This document shows, piece after piece, positions 31,385-41,043 of a stretch of DNA of 41,043 bases. Both the position numbers and the translations under genes were made by a program. The DNA is from Scenedesmus sp. ARA3 (taxonomy: Eukaryota; Chlorophyta; Chlorophyceae; Sphaeropleales; Scenedesmaceae). Position 1 is the stretch's first letter. Each line of letters starts with the position of its first letter. Below the pieces are notes generated by a model. The model was not told the origin of the DNA. It made no database searches and saw only the letters and a program-made list of their open reading frames with translations. The stretch is from positions 1 to 41,043 of the forward strand of contig RWJK01000194.1 in NCBI GenBank assembly GCA_004335835.1, written 5' to 3'.

Positions 31385-32850
31385 TTTTAGCTGACAGATC
31401 AGCAATTTTGCAGTCCAGTGGCGGGATATGATATGTGGCCTGGATCGCACTACAGTGACCGCACAAGCATCATGCAGCCAGCTGCAGCACAGTGCACAAG
31501 TCTTGAAAAGCTAAATATACGCATGAACTGAAGCTGTGTGTCGACACAGTGATGTGCAGACCTGCTGCAGTTGTCACACAGCTGTAACTAGTGCCTGCAG
31601 TACACCAGTACACAGCCAGCAGCAGAGTGGCAGCAGAACGTTGCTCACTGCACCGTTTGGATTCAGACGCCGTTTGGATTCAGACGCCCTTCAAAAGGCT
31701 GCAAGAAAAGTGGACAGCAGCTTCACTAAGCAAAGAATGCCTTCTAGTGGCATTTAGTGACGGCCAAAATGCTTGCAGCATGGCGCTGGCAGCCTGCTGT
31801 GCACTACAGCACCGTGCTGCGGCAGGTGACCTGCCTGGTCGGCCCTGTATGGCCTGTGACAGAACCGCAATTCATGTTCAACTCGACTTGATAGCGACAC
31901 TGATGGTGTACAACAAAAAGTGTAAAAAACAGTACCTATGGCACACTGTGTCAGACCAGACATACTGAAAAACCCGGCAAATCACCACCAGCACAGCCAA
32001 TCGGCTGCGTGGCACCCATGCGGCCCAAAGGGCCGGTGAACCACAATACATACTTGATAGGCTTTTACAGCATCTGCACCTTGGCGCCCATGCTAGGCAC
32101 ATGTGCGTGCATGCCCTTGGCACAGGCACGTGGGGCAGAAGACATCGACTATTGCCGACTATTGCCAATAGTTGAAGGCCGCCGCTCAAATCCGAAACTT
32201 TCAGCACACTAAAACACAATAAAAACGTTCAAGCTCTTGTTTATGAATGTTCTTTGAATTGTCGACCGTTCTTACAAAAATGCGCTACGAGCCTCTCGTT
32301 GGCTCCTGACTGGGGTTCCCACTCCTCGTTGAGCCCTATGAGCCTCTCGTTGGCTCCTGACTGGGGTTCCCACTCCTCGTTGAGTGGAGCATGTAATGTA
32401 ATGTAACGTATGAAAACCACTCGGGGCTCGTCTTGCGCTCATCCTGTCTTGAAAAGCTGCAAATGTTTTTGAAACATGGAAAAGTTTGTTAATCTCGTTC
32501 ACTTTAGCCACTTTGAAACGCCAACCGTATGCGACGTGTTGATGCACAGGTAGGTGCATTGCAGCACTGAGTGTGATAGTCCTGCAGACTTGCAGTCTCA
32601 GGACCAGAATATACAATCAAGGCACCTATATTGCGAATTTCGTGATTACTCGACTAACAGTGGCAGTGCATTGTGCTCAACACTCTATCTGTCACTGCCT
32701 GACACTCTGGCTGCTCAGACGTACTGCTGCTTTGTTTGGCTGGAGGCTGTGTCGTCGTAACCAACTGCGCTGCTGTGTGCTTGCAGGTTACCTTTCTTTT
32801 GGTCTGACGACGTTTAAAGTGCAATTGCAAATTGAATCATCGCTGCAGAC
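31385..32850. promoter_or_regulatory. Divergent intergenic region, OPR-like gene (-) and SGNH hydrolase gene (+)
   Basis: Contains both promoters. A 17-bp tandem pair (CGTTTGGATTCAGACGC) sits at 31653-31687. A 45-base block with GAGCCTCTCGTTGGCTCC is duplicated with 51-bp period at 32289-32333 and 32340-32384, then (ATGTA)n-like bases at 32391-32407. Short ORFs here match no family. Confidence 0.45.
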
Positions 32851-32992
32851 ATGCCAGCAGCCATGCACAGCCATAAGTCAGCAATCGCCAGGCTGCAGCA
32901 ACTGGCCAGACAAGCACTGCTGGTGTCACTCCTGCTGCAGCAGCTGCTGCTGCAGCCTTGTGCAGCACAAGCAGACCCCGCAGCAGCAGCTG

Positions 32993-33045
<53 letters not shown>

Positions 33046-33446
33046 GCAGCACCAGCGCCTGCAATGCCAGCATCAACAGCTGCAGCAGCACAAAAGGCGC
33101 TGCGCTCGCTGATGCAGCCATCCCTATACGGCCCGCCTTCAATGCTAGCTGATGGCCTAAAATGGTCCATCAGCAAGCCCCGCAATTGGGCCAGGCTGGC
33201 GCAGCGGCTGTCCATTCCAGGGGCTGATATAACTGTAGCAGCACTTGGTGGAAGCCTCACTGCTGGCTGGGGGCTGCCCAGCAGGAAGCAGAGCTGGGCC
33301 TACCAGTTTGCAGGATGGCTGCAGGAGGCCTTTCCTGATGTGACTGTTAGTTTTGAGCACAACTTTGCGCGGGATGGCATTCAGATCCAGCTGGCGTCGA
33401 CCTGCTGGTGAGCGCGGCTGATCAGCGCAGCAGTACTTTTGGGGCT

Positions 33447-33490
<44 letters not shown>

Positions 33491-36167
33491 CAGCCTGCCG
33501 CACTCAGTGGCTGCGGCATGACTTTAGTCGAGTTCTGCTGCCCTTGCATGCTTTGTGACACATGTTGTGATGCAGGAATACTTTGTTGCGGCAGCGGTGG
33601 ACATGCTGGGTTGTTGTGTTGCTATGCCGCATGCCCTCAAACCTTTGGATTTCTGCAGTGCTTTGCATTCAGCCCCACAGGCTCGTATGTGGTACACCAC
33701 ACCTCGCGTTGCTGCCGCCCCTGCCCTGCCAGCCCTTGACTCTGCTGTGACATATCCATGCATCATGCTGTGGTGCTCACACTGCAACGTGATCATGTGT
33801 CACCGCCTGCACCTGTGCTGGCATGCCTCTAGGTACCAGTACGTGCCTGCAGCAGCCGACATCGTACTGATCGATTACAACTTGAACGCATGCGGCTACT
33901 TTGTATGCGGGACAGTTTCAGCCCCTCAAGTGAGAACTGATGAGCCATGACGCAGCAGGCCAGCGCCTGAAACAGGCCTGCAGCACAGAGCAACGCACAG
34001 TGACTCGTGTGGTGACTGGGCCTGACACAATGCCTCTTGTGCTACTTGCATCGTGGCCAGGGTGCACTGCACACAAGGCCCAGCAGTACCTGATGCAATA
34101 TATAACACAATACAATACACTTTCGGGACTGAACCCGACCCCAGGCACTAGCCCAGCGAGCCGCTATTCCGCTCATGGGGGATAGTAGTAATTGTAATAT
34201 AGTTGCATGGCAAAATCTGCGCATGCAGGAGATATTCAACTCAGATAATGAATCACTGTGCTCCAGTGCTGCCAGTCTCACCACCATCTGGTGTGTCGCT
34301 GCATGTGTACATGAGCAGATCGCCGCCTATGAGAACTTGCTGAGGCGTGTGATGCGTGCAGCACCCAAGGCAGCTCTGCTGGCCCTGGACGCCTTCATGT
34401 TTGGCTCGTACAATGCTACCAATGCTGGAGGCCAGCAGGTGCAGCTGGCAGAGCCATACTACAACTCAGGTGTGTGAACTGTTCATGTCAACACCGCTTG
34501 CGGCTGAGCGGCCAAATGGCTACAGCAGTGTTGCTTGTTGCAAACTCTACAAGCTGGCAGCTGCTGTGGAGGCAGTGCGCAGTCACAGGCTGTGCCTGCA
34601 GCACAGCATTGGACGCAGTGTGAGGCCCCTCAGGTGGCAGACTGCAAGAGGGGGGATCAGGTTGCAGACAGCAAATTTTGAAGGAAATAGCGGTGCTACT
34701 GCATCTGCTGCTGCTGCTGCCGAGACTCTATTGCTGCACAGCACGTGATGCTACTCAAGCTGGAACCAGTGCAAGCCAGCATTACGCATTTCAACCAGTT
34801 TCAAACACCAGTGGAATAGCGGTGCCATGCACACTGTCAGCGGCGTTGACAAGTGCATGCCGCCGTGCACCCGCTCTGCCAACACTCTGCTGCGTCGTTC
34901 TGTGCCTCTGCTGCGCACTACAGGTGAGGAGATGCACGCCATGCTGACGAAGCGCTACCGACTGCCGCTGACATCAGCGAGAGATGCAGCATACGACTAC
35001 ATGTACAGCGGGCAGTCAGCGCAGCTGGCATCTGGACTTGGAGCCACATACGAGCAGCTCATGCAAGACCCTAGACACCCAACAGCACTTGGGGCCAGAT
35101 TCTACGGCCGAGGCCTTGCTGCATATGCGGCACGGCAGCTGCTGGTTGCACAGCTGGCTGAAGTTGCAGCTGGCGGTAAAGCAGCAGCAGCAGCAGCAGC
35201 AGCAGATCCTGCACAGCCGCCGTCTCTGCCCCGGCCAGTGAGCCCCCTTGCAGCCCAGTCAGCTGATTTTTTAACTTTTTGTGTGAAGGAGGGCCACTGC
35301 AGCAGCTAATTGATGCAAAGCAGGCAGCTGCCAGAGGCTGGAAGTGGCACGTGAGCATCCAGACGCGCAGCTGCTGGCTGCCAAACTGCCGCATGGTTGG
35401 GTACCTTGGACATGGCGATGGCACGCACATTGAGATCAAGATCAACACGGCGGCTGTGCTGGCGGCTGCACAGGCTGCTAGCAGCAATGCGCGCACAAAC
35501 ATCAAGCTCAATCTGTTTGCGATCTACTCGTCAAGTTTGGCCATTTTTCCTTACACGAAGCCCGTCAGAGCTCGTGTGGAGTGTGTCAGCGGCTGCAGCT
35601 GCAGCCAAATGATGCTGGACGGCTCAAACAGCGTCTCCTACATGCTGATGGACAGCACTGAGGTGAGCAGCAGCAGCATGCTCTGCATGAACATGGGCAT
35701 GTGCCAGGGCGTTGCAACAAACAGGTAATGTGTGGTCTTCTGGCTGCACAATGCAGCACATGCACATCCACAAATTCTCTATGCACCGCGAGCTCTCAGC
35801 AGCCGCATGCCTGTCTGGCTGCACCTGCACCTGCTGACCTGCTATGCCTGTCATGTATGCCGTGCAAAACAAAAGCCAAGCCTGCAAGTACTGCCGGCTT
35901 GAAATCACCCCACCAGCAGCTGCTAGCTCATACAACAGTTGCTGCTCACCTCTGGCATAACAAATGCCCATGCAAACACAACCCTTCCAGCTGACACCCA
36001 AGACATGCTTGTGCTGGCTGCAGGTATCCGCTCACAGCGAGTGTGTGGTGCGCTTCACCATTGTGGGAGACAGCAGCTTCAAGCTGCAAGGCCTGGCAGT
36101 TGAACCCTACGACACAGCTATACCCTACTCTGCCTTGGACCTTGCAGCGTTGCAATCTGGCCGTTGA
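32851..36167 (+). CDS. Secreted SGNH/GDSL-like hydrolase with C-terminal beta-type domain
   Basis: Probable serine esterase or acyl-hydrolase acting in the secretory pathway or outside the cell. Six exons: 32851-33407, 33833-33902, 34319-34469, 34924-35237, 35303-35662, 36024-36167, giving 531 aa. The signal peptide core is ALLVSLLLQQLLLQPCAAQA, followed by a poly-Ala run. SGNH blocks: GGSLTAGWG (Ser135), NFARDG (Gly), IDYNLN (Asn204), DPRHP (Asp308 and His311). The C-terminal part (GWKWHVS, HIEIKINT, ECVSGCSC, FKLQGLAVEP) matches the accessory domain of plant and algal members. The 65-nt intron at 35238-35302 is inferred, because without it the frame closes at GHCSS*. The junction at 33902/34319 is the weakest. 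There are no clear exon-edge echoes here. Confidence 0.82.
32985..33040. repeat. Coding CAG repeat (poly-Ala), SGNH hydrolase exon 1
   Basis: GCA repeats give about 15 Ala directly after the signal peptide. Another CAG run (33448-33488) lies in intron 1 and a shorter Ala run (35179-35204) in exon 4. Confidence 0.92.
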
Positions 36168-36530
36168 TGCAGCAGATGTCAGTTGTGGTGCAGTTGTGCA
36201 GTTACAGTGCTGTCAGGTGGTATGCTGTCGACGGCAATGTCACAATACAAGTTCTACAACATCCTCAGCTTATTCCGGCGTGTGAAAATCAAGGAGAAGA
36301 GTTCGCTAGCCAAGCCCCGCGTCACAGTATGTCGTGACAAACCCTCTACCATCGCAATTGTCACACATGGAGGTTGTGCAGGCTGCTGCCTGCTCCATGC
36401 TGTGTACAATTGTCATGGCGGCCTGGCGCCATTACATAGAATGATTTGGCGGCTGGCAGCAGCTTCTAAGGGACAGATCTTCTACAGTAGCTTCAGCCAC
36501 TTGCTGTACTTGCAGACGGAGGCTGCACAG

Positions 36531-36628
36531 ATTGGCTTGTGCTCATCATCATCATGTTACTCATCAAGCCATAGCATCAACGCCATCGGCCCCGCGCCCC
36601 AATGGAGCGGCAACTATTGGCTTGTGCT
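36531..36628 (-). mobile_element. 72-bp insertion flanked by 13-bp direct repeats (likely truncated retroelement copy)
   Basis: ATTGGCTTGTGCT occurs at 36531-36543 and again at 36616-36628, exactly flanking 36544-36615. The insert is identical (except one CAT unit) to 40367-40441. On the minus strand it ends in a GTAACATGATGATGATG tail. A target-site duplication, 5' truncation and a simple-repeat 3' tail are the signature of a LINE- or SINE-type insertion. The parent element is not visible. Confidence 0.6.
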
Positions 36629-37366
36629 GAGGTGTCAACAGTCACTGGTTGACGAACGTGACGGGATCAGCGCCACTGTGTGAGGCTGCACATGCATTAC
36701 CGACCTAACCATCATGGTGTGCCATGAGCATGAGCAGTAGCATGGACTATGCTGCGCCGCACCGTGAGACGACCACGTCATGCAATTGTAGCACTGGAAT
36801 TGTTACCTGGTGGCCAAACGCCCACACCATCGGCACTGTTTGAAGTCCACGCCGCAACATACTGCATTTTCCCCCTCATAAAACTTGTCGCTGCCGGCTC
36901 ATGGCACTGTGCACAGCTGCGTCTTTCATCACATCAACCCTGAAGTCACAAGTCACGGCATGCGGTAACTGAAGCACTTCATACTGCGAACCGCATACTA
37001 TTCAGCGCTGTGTGTAGCCTGGCCTCTTAAGTAATCACACCTCCCCTGAAAAGACTGCGGCACAAGCAAGCCATCACATGCCAAAAGCGATTACCAGCGG
37101 CAGCCTAAAGACAGTGCCAAGCAAGTCCTGCAAACACCCACAGCACCCAAGGAGCCAGCCTGGGACATGCAGATCATCTGCCATGATGAGGCACAACAAA
37201 GGCCATTTGTATGCCGGCGCTGCTGCCACCAGTGAAGCCACCAGTACCAGGCAGACGGTAAAACGCCAGCAACGCTTCATCTCATGCTGCAGGGACACGT
37301 CCACAACCCTACAGCCACAGCCGCTCGCGTCACAGCAGACGATCAGGCACCGAGGTCACACAGCTG

Positions 37367-37421
<55 letters not shown>

Positions 37422-37844
37422 GACTTGCAAAGTACACGATTATGGCGGTCACACAGCTGCTGATACAAGCGTGCGCAAGATGGCGCTGATGCTAAAAATG
37501 TGGTGTGTTTTGTCTACCACCTTACAAAATGCATGTGCGTGCCACCAAAACCAGTGCGACAGCCGCATAGTCTTGTGCAGCTACAGCACTGAGCTGCAAC
37601 CACATTTATGATGATTTAAACACGCAGTGTAAGGTATCACTGCCAGCAAGGCCCTGTCAAGCAGACATTGCTGCTGTATGGCCACATCAATAGCTGCTGT
37701 CAAAGCAACAGACAATTGGGGAGCTTAGCGTCGAGCCTGCGGGCCGTGCACTGGGTGCATGCAACCGTGCCGCCACAGAGCAGGGTCAGCTCCAACAGAG
37801 CAATGCATATAGCAGGTATGCGTATGCCTGCTCAGAAGCAGCAG

Positions 37845-38098
37845 ACCAGCAACACAACCTGTACTAGAACGTCTAGTTGAGGCAGGCTAAAAAAAACCAA
37901 CCTGGAAGTGGACAAGCTGGCAACATTTCCCGGAATATTTCAGGCTAGTACAAGGCCATGAATAGCGGCAAACCAGCAACAGGGCCTGGAATAGAGGCAG
38001 TCTAACAACATGACCTACGATTGGGGCAGGCTGGCAACAAGGGATCTAAGCAGGGTGGCAACAACACCTGGAATCAAGCAGTGTGACTACAAAACCTA
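37845..38098. repeat. Degenerate minisatellite, roughly 30-45-bp units
   Basis: Repeated variants of GGCAGGCTGGCAACAA followed by a CCTGGAAT-like motif. Copies are diverged and of uneven length; no coding role. Confidence 0.6.
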
Positions 38099-38494
38099 CA
38101 TCTTTCACATTGATATTATCAGTAGTAGTACTGTCCAATAGTAGAATACAAGGAGCGCGACCTTTAGATGCACACAAAGATGCCGGCCAATGCATTCACT
38201 GGCTGGTCAGCCATAATGCAGCGGGGTTGAACCTCAACTGAAATAGTGATGCAGGACTGGACTGTCACATGCGCAACAGCAGCCGGTGTTGATTCATGCA
38301 GTCGCTGCCAAGCGGCGGCATCAAGGTGGTATCCAGGCCAAACCGCAGCACATACGGGCACATACAGTAGCGCAGCTGCTGGTCCACAGTGCAGCAGTGG
38401 CCCACTGTGGAGATGCACTCTGCAGCCGGTCACACTTGTGTTTTTGTCATCATGTGTGTGCCTCATGCTGCACTTTCATCGACACTCGCTGTTA

Positions 38495-38565
38495 TTTGAA
38501 GCTGCCTATGCATCTGGCGCAACCCCAGCCAGCTGCAGCAGCTTTTCAAGCTTTGCCACAGATGC
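38495..38565 (-). repeat. Downstream echo of the 3' coding end of the 433-aa gene
   Basis: The minus strand reads KLLQLAGVAPDA followed by TAG at this site, a copy of the gene's own end ELLQLAGVVPDA TAG at 38688. The two stops are about 180 bp apart, and the bases after the stop are similar. Confidence 0.8.
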
Positions 38566-38687
38566 TTTGAGCCACCGCGCCTGCCAACCTTTTAGACTAA
38601 TCCAGCCTGTCACAGATCATGTATTTCAAAAAGAGGGCTGTGCCTCATGCCGCAGCATGTTTGCGCGTTGCCGTCTTTCAAATCTGC

Positions 38688-40084
38688 CTATGCATCTGGC
38701 ACAACCCCAGCCAGCTGCAGCAGCTCTTCATGCTCTGCCACACAAGAGGCCAGCACACCAGCCTCAACAGCTGCCGTCACAAACTTGTGCTGCACATCCT
38801 GCTGCTGCTCACCCGACCCTCGTAGCTCAGCATACACTGGCGCCACTTCATTCACCAGTGCATCCATCATCTTGCGGCGTGCTTCAGGGTACTGCTCCTT
38901 GGTTTCACGCGAAGCAGTAGCTGCTGCTGCTGCAGTTTCCTCCAGCCATTTTTTGCAAGCAGCCACCTTCTGCGCTGACAGCTCTGTACCATCCTCAAAC
39001 CACTTTGCCTCCCAATCTGCTGGAGTGAATTGCAGCACAGCTGCCACTCTCGACAGCAGCTGCGTGTGCGGTGCTAGCGCCATCAGCCCCCGCCTGCTGC
39101 CAGACATCGGCTTCATCCACTGCAGCAGCTGCATGGTGTGGCCATAGCCTGGTGGCGCCCCGAACCGCTCTCCGCTCTGCAGCTTTCGCACCGCAGGCTC
39201 TAGTGCCTGCAGGTATGCTTCAGCTGCTACTGCCACACGCCGCATGCGCTGCAGGGTGGCCAGCAGCGCTGCATCGCCCTGTGCGTCCAGAATGCGCTTC
39301 ACAAACGGCCGCGCAAAAGATGTGTAACCGCTGCAGCCGGCCAGCGCTAGCATACAGTCCAGCAGCTGCGGCTGGTGCATCAGCTGGCTGCTGCCTGGCA
39401 GCCACCGCAGACTGCAGCCAGGCGGCAGATCCACCTGCCGCGCCAAATCACATCCCAAGCCTGATGTGATGCCTTCTGGTGCTGCTCCTGCAAAAGGCCG
39501 GGGAAAATCTGGCTCCCAGAGCAGCCAGAGAAGGCTGTACCTGAAGTCTGCTTTCCAAAAAGTGGCGGCAGCAGCAGCCTCCCTGCGCTCAGCAGATGCC
39601 TGCACTGCTGCCAGCACCTGTGCTGCATGCTGACGCAGCTCCTGCCGCACTGCCTGCTGCTCTGCGCTATCCTGGACGCTGCTGGTGATGATGGAGAACA
39701 TCTCTTCTGCGCTGCTATTCTGCCCTTCTCCAACACCCTGCTGCACTCCAAGCAGCACGGGTGCCACCAGCTTGGGCCACAGCTGCGTGTTTGCGAGCAG
39801 CAGCTCCTCCATGTTGCTGTATACGTCAATCACTGCCGCACTAGAACCTGCGGTTCGCCTGAAGCGTGACTGCAGGCTGGAGCAGAGTGCACTCCAGCGC
39901 GTTTCAAACGTTGGCACGTCCTTGGCCTCTGCGAGCTGCTGCAGCAGGCCGTCCTGAAAAGACCTGCAAAAAGAAAAGAAACAGTGAATACGAGTTCCTG
40001 CTTTTGCTGCGACTGAAGCTAGAAAAGCAGGACTCATGTGCGCTGAGCACAAGCTCACCTGTCGAAACTTGACCCGTCCGCCAT
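38688..40084 (-). CDS. Protein of unknown function, 433 aa, two exons
   Basis: Exon 1, 40059-40084 (MADGSSFD plus a split Arg codon); exon 2, 38688-39963. The intron is GT-AG and the junction codon is AG|G. The first exon is only 26 nt, but the ATG is sound and the frame joins cleanly to SFQDGLLQQLAEA. The protein looks mostly helical and soluble, with Trp/Leu-rich motifs (YSLLWLLWEPDFPRPF, GYTSFARPFVKRIL, GYGHTMQLLQWMKPMSG, TPADWEAKWFEDG) and a short Ala run. No signal peptide or membrane helix is seen. I recognise no family. A copy of its last codons lies downstream. Confidence 0.75.
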
Positions 40085-40366
40085 CGCAGCTGACCGTTTG
40101 TTCACGGTTTGCTTGGATTAATCACAAAAAATGAATGTAGGGAGCACAAAACCTGCTGCCCGTTTGTCGTAAGAGATGGTCAATGTATGACTGCCAAAAG
40201 TACGTTACTGAGAGTATACTATGGTTTGAGAAGCCGTGAAGCGAAAACATGAAATTTCATGCCTCATTTTTTACTTGACTTTCGAGCAGAGAATAACCGC
40301 AGCATGCAGCATGATGCAGCCCTAGCACACCCGTATCACCAGAGCAGCAGCAGCAGCAGCTGCACC

Positions 40367-40441
40367 CATCATCATCATCATGTTACTCATCAAGCCATAG
40401 CATCAACGCCATCGGCCCCGCGCCCCAATGGAGCGGCAACT
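40367..40441 (-). repeat. Sibling copy of the 72-bp inserted repeat
   Basis: Matches 36544-36615 with one extra CAT unit. Here it forms the last codons (AAPLGRGADGVDAMA) and the start of the 3' flank of a minus-strand ORF. An inverted copy of just the tail (AGTAACATGATGATGATGA) lies at 40579-40597. Confidence 0.85.
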
Positions 40442-40674
40442 ACACCCTCGTGTTTGCAAGCATTACGCACACCCCAAGCCTTTTCAAAAAAATGAGCAAT
40501 GAACCTAGACACCAGTAACCTAACAGAACCCCAAGCATCATCCGACACAAACCGCTTCACCTTCACCTCAGCATCTGTAAGTAACATGATGATGATGAGG
40601 CTCAGAGCCAAAACACTGTCACCACCAGCAATGTCACAGCATTTGGTATAAGGTAGCGACATCGGCTGAATCAT
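40390..40674 (-). CDS. Small ORF of unknown function (94 aa), possibly transposon-derived
   Basis: ATG at 40674, stop at 40390. Codons end in T or A more often than in neighbouring genes (GAT, GCT, GTT, TTA), and there are no CAG runs. The product contains DDAWGSVRLLVSRFIAHFFE and matches no family I know. Its 3' end is the sequence found as an insertion 3.8 kb away, so it could be the tail of a non-LTR element. It could also be the last exon of a gene, with an acceptor at TTACAG|ATGCTG. Confidence 0.35.
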   Translation of the reverse strand: MIQPMSLPYTKCCDIAGGDSVLALSLIIIMLLTDAEVKVKRFVSDDAWGSVRLLVSRFIAHFFEKAWGVRNACKHEGVVAAPLGRGADGVDAMA

Positions 40675-41043
40675 TGATCATCATTCAAAGTGATGCACTG
40701 CCTGGTACTACTGGCAATAATACTACAGTAGCTGCCTCACTCTGGTGTCACCCTGCCAGAGAGACTCTGGTGACACCCCAGGGGGCGCCTCTGCCGTCAC
40801 ACTAGGCAGGCAGCTCAGTGACCCACTCGGAGCTGCTGTTGCACTGGCACTGGCAGGGTACCAGCATTGCCTGCCGCAGCAGCTGGTGGCACCATGCAGC
40901 ACCCAGCTGCTGCCTCCGAAGAGCCCTGGGCGCTCACTGCACCAACACTTCATTGCTACATGCTCCGTCAAACAGCGCGCGAGTTACATCACGCATGTGC
41001 ACCCTAAACATGCTGATGTTATGACGTTTAAGCGGGTCAGGCC

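Larger units (their letters stand above)
36168..38687. other. Intergenic region between convergent genes
   Basis: No gene is supported with confidence. A plus ORF at 36183-36683 (166 aa) is interrupted by the small insertion at 36544-36615 and matches nothing known. A minus ORF at 37074-37304 contains a signal-peptide-like start (MKRCWRFTVCLVLVASLVAA) and could be a small secreted protein or first exon, but no continuation was found. A CTG run lies at 37369-37420. A degenerate repeat lies at about 37845-38098. Confidence 0.4.
40085..41043. other. Right-edge region upstream of the 433-aa gene
   Basis: Holds the promoter of the 433-aa gene and the small minus-strand ORF described separately. 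Near 40739-40779 the motif CTCTGGTG(T/A)CACC occurs twice around CCAGAGAGACTCTGG, forming an imperfect palindrome. No other gene is supported. Confidence 0.4.

Noticed and set aside
35260..35300. True frameshift pseudogenisation of the SGNH hydrolase
   Set aside because: A phase-0 GT-AG intron of 65 nt restores the frame and has a branch-like T-rich region, so a broken gene is not required.
40367..40597. Terminal inverted repeats of a DNA transposon (CAT)nGTTACT / AGTAAC(ATG)n
   Set aside because: The 13-bp duplication at the other copy flanks only one end of this unit, which fits a retroelement tail better than a TIR element; no transposase was seen.

Overview
This window looks like nuclear DNA of a chlorophyte green alga, probably Chlorophyceae (a Scenedesmus/Tetradesmus-like Sphaeropleales species is my best guess; the genus is inference). 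It encodes PsbR, a thylakoid protein of photosystem II. Its genes are GC-rich and intron-dense with GT-AG introns. TGTAA, the chlorophyte poly(A) signal, lies downstream of several genes. One gene resembles the OPR (octotricopeptide) organelle proteins that are expanded in green algae. CAG/CTG runs are everywhere and encode poly-Ala, poly-Ser and poly-Gln.

Layout: (1) 75-1955 (+), the 3' half of a YegS/DAGK-type lipid kinase. (2) 1956-5174, CA-rich non-coding DNA. (3) 5175-9453 (-), a complete 7-exon secreted protein with ephrin-receptor-like Cys-rich modules and two C-terminal PAN/apple-like modules (938 aa). (4) 10819-12924 (-), an intronless 701-aa protein of unknown function containing eight exact 12-residue repeats, followed by a decayed copy of its own 3' end. 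(5) 14031-15543 (-), PsbR in 4 exons (140 aa). (6) 16708-20650 (-), biotin synthase in 8 exons (433 aa). (7) 21355-24474 (+), a sterol desaturase/fatty acid hydroxylase-family protein in 6 exons (274 aa). (8) 25643-31384 (-), an OPR-like helical-repeat protein in 9 exons (about 1037 aa). (9) 32851-36167 (+), a secreted SGNH/GDSL-like hydrolase in 6 exons (531 aa). (10) 38688-40084 (-), an unknown 433-aa protein in 2 exons. (11) A small AT-leaning ORF at the right edge; its 3' end recurs as a 72-bp insertion flanked by 13-bp direct repeats at 36531-36628. The genes are ordinary housekeeping and organelle functions and do not form one pathway. Exon models were built by hand; in each the splice phases agree and the total length is divisible by 3.

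The most striking result is an architecture shared by the introns of four genes (lipid kinase, BioB, sterol desaturase, OPR-like). Pieces of exon edge together with the adjoining splice site are repeated inside the flanking intron, mostly 90-135 bp apart. I call these exon-edge echoes. Donor echoes lie downstream of the real donor and acceptor echoes lie upstream of the real acceptor. In two cases the echoes form in-frame ladders: 3 x 105 bp in the sterol desaturase gene and 2 x 120 bp in the OPR-like gene. Each rung has a usable AG and an open frame, so alternative acceptors could add 35- or 40-residue blocks. Two more genes carry a copy of their 3' coding end just downstream of the stop codon.
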